Source of the DNA: JAALLB01 sp017643495
GTDB lineage: Bacteria; Pseudomonadota; Alphaproteobacteria; Rhizobiales; Rhizobiaceae
Direction: 5' to 3'
Length of the DNA: 64,000 nt
NCBI GenBank assembly: GCA_965216105.1
Contig: OZ244147.1
Span: 3,348,001 to 3,412,000, forward strand
This document shows positions 53,160 to 61,501 of the stretch, one piece after another. A program made the position numbers and the translations under genes. Position 1 is the first letter of the stretch, and each line of letters begins with the position of its first letter. Under the pieces are notes generated by a model. The model searched no databases. It was given only the letters and a program-made list of their open reading frames with translations, and had not been told where the DNA came from.

Positions 53160-53858
53160 ATGACCTGCACCCGTGGAAAAGCCTCCCCGAATGCCAACAC
53201 TAGAGTGAAATTATTCGCTCACTCAGGCGGTTATTGCCAGAATCCTGAGTGCAACACTCCTCTATTTCCCGAAAAGGCTGAAAAGGATTCTCACTTTGCG
53301 GAAATGGCACACATCTTCGCCGCTACGGACGGAGGACCGAGAACGGCCGAAGAGCTTTCCGAGGAAGAAAGAGGTCAGTACGCCAACCTCATTCTGCTAT
53401 GCGCAAACTGCCACACGATAATTGATAAAGAACCAGAGGTGTACACTGATCAAGTTATCACGAAGTGGAAAACTGAGCACACCTCGAAAGTGCAGCTACT
53501 GTTCGAAGTGCGAGAGCTTTCCACACGAGAGGAGCTACGGGCGTCCATCGAGCCTTTGCTCATGCAAAACCTTGAGGTTTGGAACAGCTTTGGCCCGGAC
53601 CTGGAATATCAGTTCAATCCAGAAGCGCCTGAAGCCAGCGCTTGGAAGTATCGAGTCAAATCGACCATCATTCCGAACAGCAACAAGATTCTGATGCTCT
53701 TGGATGTGAATTCTGATCTTATCAATGAAGTTGAGAAAGGCACACGGGAGGCATTTCGACTTCATGTGAATGGACTGATCGCTCATCATATAGGCGGCGA
53801 CAATAGTATTAACACCAAATTTCCAGATAGTATGGAAAACATTGCGAAAGAATCCTAA
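53160..53858 (+). CDS. HNH endonuclease-domain protein, first gene of a three-gene cassette
   Basis: A 232-residue protein; the ATG at 53160 has GAAAGG upstream. Residues 15-100 are an HNH domain with zinc-ribbon cysteines: SGGYCQNPECNTPLF, then AHIFAATDGGPR and NLILLCANCHTIID. The C-terminal 130 residues are a different, uncharacterised domain (SAWKYRVKSTIIPNSNKILM and onward) that may bind a partner or ligand. The next gene starts two bases later. The cassette lies between the restriction operon and the SPARDA genes, which suggests a defence role. Confidence 0.8.
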   Translation: MTCTRGKASPNANTRVKLFAHSGGYCQNPECNTPLFPEKAEKDSHFAEMAHIFAATDGGPRTAEELSEEERGQYANLILLCANCHTIIDKEPEVYTDQVITKWKTEHTSKVQLLFEVRELSTREELRASIEPLLMQNLEVWNSFGPDLEYQFNPEAPEASAWKYRVKSTIIPNSNKILMLLDVNSDLINEVEKGTREAFRLHVNGLIAHHIGGDNSINTKFPDSMENIAKES

Positions 53859-53860
53859 AA

Positions 53861-54502
53861 GTGGACCACGGATTTATCGATAAAGCTCTTTCCGAAATTC
53901 AAGAAGTTTCAAATCTCACTTGGGAGAGCGACAATCTATTAAGAATAACGCGTCGCTCAAAGACAGATTTTCTGGCTGGTGTGCTTTGGGAGAAGCGCTT
54001 AGTGAAGTTGGATGACGTCACTTCTCTTCTCGATAGCGATGTAAGCGTAATCACAAACATTCCAAGCTCAGGACTCTGGAGCGGTGACGCAATTCATGCT
54101 TGCGAAAATCGTTCAGTGGCATGGGGTAGATTTGGCGTGCTTCAGTCGTCTATTGCCAATTATGATGATCCCTCCGAACATCGCGACAAGCAGGTCTACT
54201 TTGCTGCAAGAGGAATTCAACAACACTCGCGCGTAGTATCCTTTGAGTTCATCTTTGATAAGTTGTTCTTGGCAAAACTCAACAATGGCAAAGAAGTCCG
54301 CATTGCCCTTGTCCAAGCCTACGACTTGACGGCGGAGGACCTTCGCGATGCACATGATAAGATTGGAAAATTTGATGTGGCACTCAAAAACAATCCTAAT
54401 GGCCGGATAACCCCAGATTCATACGACGCAGCAGAATCAATGGGTGTGAAAGTCTTAAAATTCGGCGATCTTCTTGGATTTCTAGCTAGGGGCGGCGATT
54501 GA
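53861..54502 (+). CDS. Unknown protein, second gene of the HNH/NTase cassette
   Basis: A 213-residue soluble protein with a GTG start two bases after the HNH gene. It is a mixed alpha/beta sequence without a motif I recognise. Notable segments are SGLWSGDAIHACENRSVAWG, QVYFAARGIQQHSRVVSFEF and VRIALVQAYDLTAEDLRDAH. It has no signal peptide or membrane helix. It overlaps the nucleotidyltransferase gene by four bases, so the two are translationally coupled, and a physical complex is plausible. Confidence 0.7.
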   Translation: MDHGFIDKALSEIQEVSNLTWESDNLLRITRRSKTDFLAGVLWEKRLVKLDDVTSLLDSDVSVITNIPSSGLWSGDAIHACENRSVAWGRFGVLQSSIANYDDPSEHRDKQVYFAARGIQQHSRVVSFEFIFDKLFLAKLNNGKEVRIALVQAYDLTAEDLRDAHDKIGKFDVALKNNPNGRITPDSYDAAESMGVKVLKFGDLLGFLARGGD

Positions 54503-54789
54503 TTCAAGACCACCTCAATCTCATTTCTCAGCTCAGAGAATTAAAACTGGAGTGTGAAGAGTTCGATGCATCTGCACGGTGGTTTGTTTTTGGCTCCTAC
54601 GCGAAGGGTGAGCGCGCTGTTTCCGACATCGATGTTGTGATTGTGTTGCGTGAAGTTGGAAGCAGCCATTTTTTCAGGAGAGCAATTGAAGAAAGGCTCT
54701 TTATGTTTCCAATCGATCTATCGATCATGACATCCTCCGAGGAGCGTTACCTTGATTTTGTCAGAACAACATGTGCCCGCGAGATTTAG
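54499..54789 (+). CDS. Minimal nucleotidyltransferase (MNT-like), third cassette gene
   Basis: A 96-residue protein with a TTG start overlapping the preceding stop. The polymerase-beta nucleotidyltransferase signature is intact: FGSYAKGERAVSDIDVVIVL with the GS and D-x-D pair. A third acidic residue (PIDLSIM) follows. No helical HEPN partner is encoded next to it, unlike the common MNT/HEPN toxin pairs. It could nucleotidylate its cassette partners or another target. Confidence 0.8.
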   Translation: MIQDHLNLISQLRELKLECEEFDASARWFVFGSYAKGERAVSDIDVVIVLREVGSSHFFRRAIEERLFMFPIDLSIMTSSEERYLDFVRTTCAREI

Positions 54790-54851
54790 GAATTCAGGAT
54801 TCTTCATGTTCCGTTTCTTCAAGCGGTTATGAACAGAGGGATCGAGTAGTT

Positions 54852-56309
54852 CTAGATATAGCGTCGATAGTCGGTGCTGATCGACTGATCGCTCGTGACG
54901 TATTTCAGCACCTCTCCAACCTTCCTCGAAGCCCTGATTGGAATCGGCAACCTTTGATTCATCTGAGTCGAGTTCCAGTTTATTTTGGTAAGCGAGAACA
55001 CCTCCTCCGCAATCTGGGCAATCGTGCTATCGCTGCTCTCGTGCGGGCAAAGCAATAAGGGATTGGGCACATAGACTCCTGGGTAAGTTCCGTAGTAAGG
55101 GATGCTTCCGTTCGTGTAGAGCAGGCCCTTACCGTTTAGATCGACAAACGTGCCTCGAAGCACTGGATAGTCGCCGTCCCTCAAAACGCGCACATCATAG
55201 GACTCCTGTACCCAAACAAGATCGCGAAGCTCGGCCTGACACTCTTCCAGTGCCTCGATGATCCCTTCTGCCTCCTCGTCGCGAAAGCGCGAAGTTTTCA
55301 TGACAATGACACGTGCAGGAAAGTGTTTATGATGATCACGATAGGCTCCAAGGACGTTTCGGATCAGATCGAATGCATCCTGCTTGGCCATGTAGGGATG
55401 ACGGCCTCGCGTTTCAGTCTGGGCACGTCGGCCCTTGAGGATAAAACCGCGCCCCCGCTCGTCAAACATCTGGGCCGAACTGGTCCATAGCTGTTGCCCG
55501 CTAACGTCGCGGTAAAAGCTGATGCCGATATAGCACGCCTTAAACTCGCCCTCGCGAGGAAGACGCCGCCACGGGACACGGCCGCTACCCTTGTAGTAAA
55601 GCGTCGTCAGTAAATTCCATGCGCGGCCCGCACGGTCCTGAATCTTCCGATCACTGCTTTCCTTAATCTTTCTCGGGATCTTCGCTCCTTCGTTGATCAC
55701 GTCTTCCCAAACAATCTGAATGGGAAAGTTCATGTTCATGGTGCGGGCCTTCAAAAGGCCCCTGAAATTCGGCGCGTCCGAACCACCGCTATCATCCTTT
55801 TCAGTCGTCCCCTTACCGCTGGCATGCGCAACCCATACGCGCTCTATAAGATTTACAGGTAGCGCGACAATCGCAACCTCGGGACGGCTCCCACCATCAT
55901 CAAGTGCTTGCAGATTTCGGCAAATTGCGTCCACGGCCATTGTGACAGCCTTACCGTCGTCAGGCTCTTTGACGATGCGGTCGATTTCGGACTTTGAGAG
56001 TGCTGAGGTGGCCTCAGAAAGGATCGAAAAATTGCACCTAAACGGATTCCTGTTCTGGAGACCAGGAAAATCTGGGTGAAGGTTCGGGAGGTTCTCTGAC
56101 TGACTTTCGAATCCGTTTGCCGCCTCGTTCAAGAACGTCTCGGTATATTCAATAGTTGCTGCACTGCCGACGACACCAACCTTTATGACCTCGCCAAGGT
56201 GAGTTTGAAGGGGGCCAGCCTCTACAAGGCCCAAGCGCGGATCAGGATGGCTATGCTTGTCGCCAAATTCCAGAAGAGGTTCGTCAAAAACTTTGCTCTC
56301 AAACTGCAT
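54852..56309 (-). CDS. Short prokaryotic Argonaute (MID-PIWI) of a SPARDA system
   Basis: A 485-residue protein from the ATG at 56309 (MQFESKVFDEPLLEFGDKHS), with GGAG and GGAAAG upstream; it overlaps the APAZ gene by 11 bases. A longer open frame to 56483 is antisense-like and unneeded. It contains MID and PIWI domains only, as in short pAgos. The first PIWI catalytic position reads YIGISFY (260-266), with Ser where active Argonautes have Asp, so it should bind guide and target without slicing. The end (TKINWNSTQMNQRLPIPIRA) is strongly conserved in the group. Guide-directed target binding would activate the nuclease partner encoded upstream. Confidence 0.92.
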   Translation of the reverse strand: MQFESKVFDEPLLEFGDKHSHPDPRLGLVEAGPLQTHLGEVIKVGVVGSAATIEYTETFLNEAANGFESQSENLPNLHPDFPGLQNRNPFRCNFSILSEATSALSKSEIDRIVKEPDDGKAVTMAVDAICRNLQALDDGGSRPEVAIVALPVNLIERVWVAHASGKGTTEKDDSGGSDAPNFRGLLKARTMNMNFPIQIVWEDVINEGAKIPRKIKESSDRKIQDRAGRAWNLLTTLYYKGSGRVPWRRLPREGEFKACYIGISFYRDVSGQQLWTSSAQMFDERGRGFILKGRRAQTETRGRHPYMAKQDAFDLIRNVLGAYRDHHKHFPARVIVMKTSRFRDEEAEGIIEALEECQAELRDLVWVQESYDVRVLRDGDYPVLRGTFVDLNGKGLLYTNGSIPYYGTYPGVYVPNPLLLCPHESSDSTIAQIAEEVFSLTKINWNSTQMNQRLPIPIRASRKVGEVLKYVTSDQSISTDYRRYI

Positions 56310-57633
56310 CTTTCCAAAGCTCCGCCTGCTGAGAATCGTCTTGCTCACTCGCCGCTTTGGGCCTGCCCCATGCATCTTCAGGTACAGTCGTTGGCAATGT
56401 AAGAACCGGCGGCCCGCCAAAAGCGAGTATCGGAACTTCGCTACTCTCCTCGTCAAATAAGCCCCGAACTTTGTTTGCCGCACGCGATAGCAATCGGTGC
56501 CACATAATCAACTGGCCGCGCAGCGAGGCGTTGTTGTCCAATCGCTTTTTCCCTGACAGCAGGGCATCAGGGTATGAGTGCGGGATAAACCCATTTGTCG
56601 TGAAGTGATATGTCGGCGTGATGATCAGGTTCCATTCATCGCCAAAGCACTCGAACTTAGGAACAAATGCATGGTGGCGAACGAAAGCTACACGCTCAGG
56701 ATTCGCCTTTTGCTGCACCACATTGACGACAGTTGTCGTTGCTCGCTTTTTGGCTGAGTCGTAGGTGAACGCGCGGGATGTATTCTTCTCTTTTGCCAAA
56801 AAGTGAAATAGCTTCTTCACCTTGTCCCAACGCAATTCGTCACGGAACTGATGCTGCAATGAATTTCTGAGAAGGAATGCAAAGTTATGCTGTTCGTGAA
56901 TGTCTTCGTGAAACGCAATGGTTGCTGTATCAATTGCTTCGACCTGATCCAGATCGACAATCTCGCGTGTCACTTCCTCTCTCGGATCATGAAATGACCA
57001 AAAGCTCCCGCCCTTGATTGCCCAATCAAACCGAGGTGTGTCACTTGCATCAAGCAAGACGGACGTTGCTTTTTTTCCATCATATGATGTCGAAGCTACA
57101 AAAATTTCATCCGGCAACTTGATCGGAAGCATATTAACGAGAGCATCTTCGCCACCACCCAGGGGCGGCACATAGTAGCCAGCGCCATGCTTGGGAACTG
57201 TAAGAGCAGCAAGCCTGTCCACGGCCTTGTGGTCTAGGACGTCATCCGATTTGCTGAAAGTAAGCTTGCGTGCGCCTTCGCCGACACCGGAAGAGACGTC
57301 CTTCCAATAGTACGTTTCATCAGAAACACGATATAGCACGAGTATCACGGGAAGGTTTGAAACCCGCCAATAGGCGAGATCATCGGGTTCCAGCAGATAG
57401 GTGAAACTATTGTCAGTCTCAGCAGTGTATCGGCTGCTATCTGTTGTTTTAATCTGAACTGCGATCATCCGCGCTTGCGGCTCGCCGTCAATCATGATCT
57501 CGGCGATGCCGTCGATCCCAGCTTCAAGCCGTGATCGACCGTCAAATTGAAAATTCATGCTCAGGAATCGTGTGCGGACGGCGGACTCGCCGCGCTCTCC
57601 GAGCATCTGACTGTGTGTGATCTTTTTTGCCAT
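56299..57633 (-). CDS. DUF4365 nuclease-APAZ effector subunit of a SPARDA system
   Basis: A 444-residue protein. Residues 1-130 are a DUF4365-type PD-(D/E)XK nuclease: LGERGESAVRTRF with Glu16, EAGIDGI with Asp41, and VQIKTTD with Gln60-x-Lys62. All catalytic positions are kept. The remaining 300 residues correspond to the APAZ region that stands in for the N and PAZ-side domains and binds the short pAgo. In characterised SPARDA systems the filamenting complex degrades nucleic acids non-specifically after target recognition and causes abortive defence. The gene pair, order and overlap all fit. Confidence 0.9.
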   Translation of the reverse strand: MAKKITHSQMLGERGESAVRTRFLSMNFQFDGRSRLEAGIDGIAEIMIDGEPQARMIAVQIKTTDSSRYTAETDNSFTYLLEPDDLAYWRVSNLPVILVLYRVSDETYYWKDVSSGVGEGARKLTFSKSDDVLDHKAVDRLAALTVPKHGAGYYVPPLGGGEDALVNMLPIKLPDEIFVASTSYDGKKATSVLLDASDTPRFDWAIKGGSFWSFHDPREEVTREIVDLDQVEAIDTATIAFHEDIHEQHNFAFLLRNSLQHQFRDELRWDKVKKLFHFLAKEKNTSRAFTYDSAKKRATTTVVNVVQQKANPERVAFVRHHAFVPKFECFGDEWNLIITPTYHFTTNGFIPHSYPDALLSGKKRLDNNASLRGQLIMWHRLLSRAANKVRGLFDEESSEVPILAFGGPPVLTLPTTVPEDAWGRPKAASEQDDSQQAELWKDAV

Positions 57634-57664
57634 GCGATAGGTTAGAACATAATGGGAACAAATG

Positions 57665-57677
57665 CACGTAAAACGTG
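57665..57677. promoter_or_regulatory. Short palindrome upstream of the SPARDA operon
   Basis: CACGT-aaa-ACGTG lies 32 bp before the start of the DUF4365-APAZ gene, a plausible operator position. No dedicated regulator gene is adjacent. Confidence 0.35.
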
Positions 57678-57737
57678 ACCTGTGCTGGTAGTTAGTAACA
57701 GGATTCTCGATTATTCCAGCCGCATCCTAACGGATCG

Positions 57738-58013
57738 GGCTCTCGTGAACCGAGCCAGCGAGCCGTCTCGGCCATGCGGCTTCGATCCCTTGCGCATCAT
57801 CTGACAACCCTGACGGCCTGACTTTTTTCTCTTCGTTTCGAGGGCCTGCGGCCCCGTCCTCCGTCAAAACCAAGCCCTTCGCTATGGCTTCGGGCGAAAG
57901 CCATGGCCCGTGGCTCGGCTGCGCCTGCGCCCGCACCTCTTCCATGGCTTTCGGTCTTGACGGCCGTCCCCCCGCTCATCGGCGCGGGCCTAGTCCGGTT
58001 GCATGCGCAACCG
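57738..58013 (+). other. Hairpin array upstream of ardC
   Basis: A gene-free GC-rich stretch with successive short stem-loops: 57738-57742/57752-57756, 57761-57765/57777-57781, 57842-57846/57850-57854, 57884-57890/57898-57904, 57971-57975/57984-57988 and 57996-58002/58007-58013. The last stem, CGGTTGC/GCAACCG, ends 23 bp before the ardC start. The design resembles the array at 44175-44586. Such folded single-stranded DNA can act as a promoter during conjugative entry in other systems. Confidence 0.55.
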
Positions 58014-58036
58014 ACTACCCAAGAAAGGGGACAAAA

Positions 58037-58936
58037 ATGAAAACCGACATTTATGAAAGGGTTACGAACAAGATCATTGCTGACCTAGAGCAAGGCGAGC
58101 TGACTTGGCTGAAGCCGTGGAGCGCAGGCAACAGGGAAGGCAAAATCACCAAGCCACTACGCCATAACGGCGTGCCCTATAGCGGCATCAATATCCTGAT
58201 GCTTTGGGGAGCCAGCATCGAGGCGGGCTATCTTTCGCCGTACTGGATGACCTTCAAACAGGCGAAAGAACTAGGCGCGCATGTTCGCAAAGGCGAGCGC
58301 GGCAACCTGGTTGTCTATACGAACACGATTACCAAAACCGAGGAACAGGACGACGGCAGCGAGGAGGAGCGGAAAATCCCCTTCATGAAGGGATACAGCG
58401 TCTTCAATGTCGAGCAGATCGAGGGCTTGCCCGAGCACTACTACACCAAGCCGAAAGCGATCATCGATCCCGCGCGCCGCATTCAGCACGCTGAAGAGTT
58501 TTTTGCGAGCACGGGCGCGGACATTCGCCACGGCGGCAACACTGCCCATTACAGCGGCGGCAGTGATCATGTGCAAATGCCGTACTTCGAGACCTTCAGG
58601 AGTCCGCAAAGCTACTACGCAACCTTGGCGCATGAGCTGACGCACTGGACCAAACATCCCAAGCGGCTTGACCGCGAATTTGGCCGCAAGCGCTGGGGCG
58701 ATGAAGGCTATGCGCGCGAAGAGCTTGTCGCCGAACTTGGTGCCGCATTTCTATGTGCTGACCTTGAACTCGCGCCGGAACCGCGTGCCGATCATGCGGC
58801 GTATATCCAGAGCTGGCTCAAGGTCCTGCAAAACGACAAGCGCGCGATCTTCAGCGCCGCCGCCCATGCCCAGCGCGCCGCCGATTTCCTGCATGGGCTT
58901 CAGCCTATCGTCGAAGAAGTGAGCAACGTCGCGTGA
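58037..58936 (+). CDS. ardC: Anti-restriction protein ArdC-like, zincin metalloprotease
   Basis: A 299-residue protein from the ATG at 58037, with AAAGGGG upstream. The N-terminal DUF1738 domain binds single-stranded DNA (YERVTNKIIADLEQGELTWL, YSGINILMLW). The C-terminal zincin domain has HELTHW with His199, Glu200 and His203, and a downstream glutamate in EELVAELGAAF. ArdC proteins travel with or are expressed early from transferred DNA to protect it from host restriction. The upstream hairpin array may serve early expression. A UUCG-capped terminator follows. Confidence 0.92.
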   Translation: MKTDIYERVTNKIIADLEQGELTWLKPWSAGNREGKITKPLRHNGVPYSGINILMLWGASIEAGYLSPYWMTFKQAKELGAHVRKGERGNLVVYTNTITKTEEQDDGSEEERKIPFMKGYSVFNVEQIEGLPEHYYTKPKAIIDPARRIQHAEEFFASTGADIRHGGNTAHYSGGSDHVQMPYFETFRSPQSYYATLAHELTHWTKHPKRLDREFGRKRWGDEGYAREELVAELGAAFLCADLELAPEPRADHAAYIQSWLKVLQNDKRAIFSAAAHAQRAADFLHGLQPIVEEVSNVA

Positions 58937-58951
58937 TCATCGGGTAAAATT

Positions 58952-58977
58952 CGCGGCTGGCCTTCGGGCCAGCCGCG
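58952..58977 (+). terminator. Strong stem-loop after ardC
   Basis: CGCGGCTGGCC-TTCG-GGCCAGCCGCG, an 11-bp perfect stem with a UUCG tetraloop, lies 15 bp after the ardC stop. It can also serve the convergent small gene at 58987. Confidence 0.8.
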
Positions 58978-58986
58978 TTGATGGCC

Positions 58987-59166
58987 TCAAAGACCTGGCG
59001 GGCGGACCGCCAGTTCGGCCTCGATATTGTGCAGCGATGCAAGAGCATTGCCGCGTTCAATCGATCCGCGAGAAGCGGAAGCAAAGGCATTGAAAGCCTC
59101 GCGTAGTAGAGCATGCAGTTCGGCTGTGCTGCGCGATGCTGCATCGAAGCGTGTGATGAGTCTCAT
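58987..59166 (-). CDS. Small helical protein of the mobilizable element
   Basis: A 59-residue protein; the ATG at 59166 (MRLITRFDAASRSTAELHAL) has AGGAGG six bases upstream, which decides the start. It is almost entirely helical (LREAFNAFASASRGSIERGN). It is convergent with ardC. I recognise no family, though tiny proteins of this kind are common in mobilization regions. Confidence 0.65.
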   Translation of the reverse strand: MRLITRFDAASRSTAELHALLREAFNAFASASRGSIERGNALASLHNIEAELAVRPPGL

Positions 59167-59537
59167 CGTAACCTCCTGTTGATTGTCAGGAGGCCCCGAA
59201 CCGTTCAGGGCCTTTCGGCCCTCGCACACATCATCCATGGCCCAGTGAAGGCGCTGATGGATCGGGGTAACGCACTAGAAATCTATCGGGAGGTGGCGCT
59301 GAAAAACGCGTGAACAGGCATTCGGTGTCGGCAGTTGGCGCAGCATGAATGGACCTTTGCCCGCGCACGGCTTGCAGCAATTCGCCTTTCCCCTGACCGA
59401 ACGCAGATCGCGCAACAATATCCTGCCCGCACCAGTTCGGCGGTGGCCTCACCCGTGTTGGACATGACGCGGCGATCCTTTGCCTTCGGTCTCATCGGGG
59501 GGCGTTAGCAAGCCAACCCGAACAAAGGAGACTAATC
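59167..59537. other. Region with one doubtful cysteine-rich frame
   Basis: About 370 bp between opposed genes. A minus-strand frame at 59283-59495 could encode 70 residues with two CxxC-like clusters (GYCCAIC, SCCANC) but lacks a good ribosome-binding site. I would not call it a gene. GC-rich imperfect hairpins are present. Confidence 0.3.
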
Positions 59538-59786
59538 ATGGCACGCAACAACACCCAAACCGCGCAAGAGCGCACTCGCGAGTTCCGCGCACCAGAGTTT
59601 CTGGCGTGGCACGTCACCCAAAAAGGCGACAAATCCTTCTGGAACAAAGTCGGAGCAGCGTGGATGCATAAGGACGCCAAAGGCTACACGCTTCAGCTCG
59701 AATCCCTGCCTATCGGCGGTCGCATCGTTTTACGCGAGCCGCTGGAAGACACGGCTTCACCTGCAAACGACGCGGGGCGCTCATGA
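59538..59786 (+). CDS. 82-residue element protein, paralogue of the protein at 39916
   Basis: The start follows AAAGGAG. The core FLAWHVTQKGDKSFWNKVGA, then GYTLQLESLPIGGRIVLREP, aligns along its length with the protein encoded at 39916-40164. It is translationally coupled to the next gene (ATGA overlap). The function is unknown. Confidence 0.7.
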   Translation: MARNNTQTAQERTREFRAPEFLAWHVTQKGDKSFWNKVGAAWMHKDAKGYTLQLESLPIGGRIVLREPLEDTASPANDAGRS

Positions 59787-60067
59787 GCGCCCCAGTCACC
59801 AGTCAGATCGACTGGCATGGCGTCGCGATAAGCGTCAGCTATCATCGGCACCAGTGGTCGACGTTCGACCATATTGAAGTCAACGTCATCGGCGATGGGA
59901 TAATACCCATCACCGAGACAGGCTATCGCTCGCACTATCTGCACAGCGATGTCACGGACGAATATGGCGGGGCCGTTGCCTACGTGCTCGCGTGGCTTGA
60001 GCACGAAGCTCAGACCCCGCAATGGAAAAAGCGCGAAGAGGCTGCGCGTCAGCTTTCATTGTTCTAG
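59783..60067 (+). CDS. 94-residue element protein
   Basis: A soluble protein starting MSAPVTSQIDWHGVAISVSY. A beta-rich first half (HIEVNVIGDGIIPITETGYR) precedes a C-terminal helix with AYVLAWLEHEAQTPQWKKRE. It overlaps the upstream paralogue gene by four bases and is convergent with the relaxase gene. I recognise no family. Confidence 0.7.
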   Translation: MSAPVTSQIDWHGVAISVSYHRHQWSTFDHIEVNVIGDGIIPITETGYRSHYLHSDVTDEYGGAVAYVLAWLEHEAQTPQWKKREEAARQLSLF

Positions 60068-60073
60068 CGAATG

Positions 60074-61501
60074 CTATCGGTCGAGATCAGGACCGTCATA
60101 AGACGGTCCTTCTCTTTTTTGCTCGCGCAGTTTGCGCAAGCGATCTTGCGCCGACGTGGTGGAACGCGTCTGACGCTTGGGCTTGCGCTCTTTGAGTTTG
60201 TCGAAACGGGGACGTTCCGGCTGCTTCTTCGGTTCGGCTCGCAGCGTATCCAAACGCTCGAAGGCGGTCTTTGCCTTAGGCTCTTCACCACGGCGCATCA
60301 GGCGATAATTTGCGGCATCGTGATGCAGGGCGCGCAAGGCTTGCGCATGTTTGGTGCGCGCAGCATTTATTTCCTTTTGAAGATCACCGCGCTCGTGCAG
60401 TTGCGCATTGATCGTCATTTGCCGCTGATCCTGATCGCGGCGCAGCGCCCACATCACTTCAAGCTGGTTCTGCTTTTCTAGCTGAGCCCGCTTGCCTGTC
60501 AAACGATCCCACAGGCCCATCATGCCTTTGCGGAAGCGATCCGCTCTTGTACGGGCTTCAGCCTCAAACCTAGATTTTTGACCTGCGTCCAGCTTGGCGC
60601 GCTCCAATGCATGCGCTTTTGCCATCTCCACGCGGCGCGCATTCAGTTGATCGAGTTCGGCACGGGCGGAAGCGCGCGCTTCATCGACATGCGATTTGAT
60701 GCGCGGGAGAATGTCTTCAGCAATGCGCTTGCGGGTCTCCTCAACGCTGTTCAATGCGTCGGTCTTTCCAAGGCGAGCGTTTAGCTCTTTCGTTTTCTTG
60801 CCCGTCGCCCGTGAGATCGAAATGACTTCACCTTCGAAGGTGACAGCCACATGGCCGCGCCGATCCCCGCGCGCCAAATAGAAGCCGCGCTCTTCGAGAG
60901 CGTGAGAGAAGGTGCGAGCTGAGTCCGAAGTCGCCCAGGCTTCCTGTATCAGTTCTTTCAATTCGCCCGCATGGCGTCCGATCCGCTTGGCCTGCTGCCA
61001 TTCATCAAGCGAGAAGTTGCGTGGGTCGCGGTCCTTCGGATCGATCAGGCCGCGCGGCATTTGCCAGCCGTTCTCAAGATAGAGCTGGCGCGAGACTTCC
61101 CGAAGCTTGTTCTTGTAGAACGACATCGGCTTGGCGGTCATCGTCTCGGGGTCGATCCGGCTCCATACCGCATGGCAGTGCCGCCGTCCTTCCTTTTCGT
61201 GGAAAACAACGACGCGCGGCTGGCCCGTCAGGCCGTTTTTCTCTTCGATGGCTTCCAGTGCTTTTTCGAAGGTCCGAACGTGGACACGCTCGTTCTCGGG
61301 CGGATTCAAAGACACCGAAAACATGAACTGTCGGCACTTTGTGCCCTTTGCGATGGCTTCGGCTTCGCGGAGCGCGCCAACGACATCATCGGACATGAAG
61401 CCGCGAATATCGTGCAGCTCGACATGCTCGTTTTCTTCGGTCTTGAGGAGATGCAGCCCGAGCTGCTTTGCGCCGCTTCGTTGTGATCCTTTCAGGATCA
61501 T
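60074..61501 (-). CDS. Relaxase/mobilization nuclease (MobA/VirD2-like)
   Basis: A 475-residue relaxase from the ATG at 61501, which overlaps the mobC-like stop (ATGA); the longer frame to 61573 is not needed. The nuclease domain (1-170) has the metal-binding histidines in VFHEKEGRRHCHAVWSRID (His101, His108, His110). Early tyrosines are few; the nicking residue cannot be assigned with certainty. The middle and C-terminal parts are long, charged and coiled-coil (from about 270), with a very basic tail. It would nick the element at its transfer origin and lead the strand into a helper's mating channel. Confidence 0.9.
   Translation of the reverse strand: MILKGSQRSGAKQLGLHLLKTEENEHVELHDIRGFMSDDVVGALREAEAIAKGTKCRQFMFSVSLNPPENERVHVRTFEKALEAIEEKNGLTGQPRVVVFHEKEGRRHCHAVWSRIDPETMTAKPMSFYKNKLREVSRQLYLENGWQMPRGLIDPKDRDPRNFSLDEWQQAKRIGRHAGELKELIQEAWATSDSARTFSHALEERGFYLARGDRRGHVAVTFEGEVISISRATGKKTKELNARLGKTDALNSVEETRKRIAEDILPRIKSHVDEARASARAELDQLNARRVEMAKAHALERAKLDAGQKSRFEAEARTRADRFRKGMMGLWDRLTGKRAQLEKQNQLEVMWALRRDQDQRQMTINAQLHERGDLQKEINAARTKHAQALRALHHDAANYRLMRRGEEPKAKTAFERLDTLRAEPKKQPERPRFDKLKERKPKRQTRSTTSAQDRLRKLREQKREGPSYDGPDLDR

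Noticed and set aside
54771..55058. A plus-strand frame of 95 codons overlapping the pAgo gene
   Set aside because: It is antisense to the strongly conserved C-terminus of the pAgo and lacks a ribosome-binding site.
56310..56483. N-terminal extension of the pAgo reading frame
   Set aside because: It overlaps the end of the APAZ gene by nearly 180 bases, is rich in Arg as expected for an out-of-frame read, and the start at 56309 gives the normal short-pAgo length.
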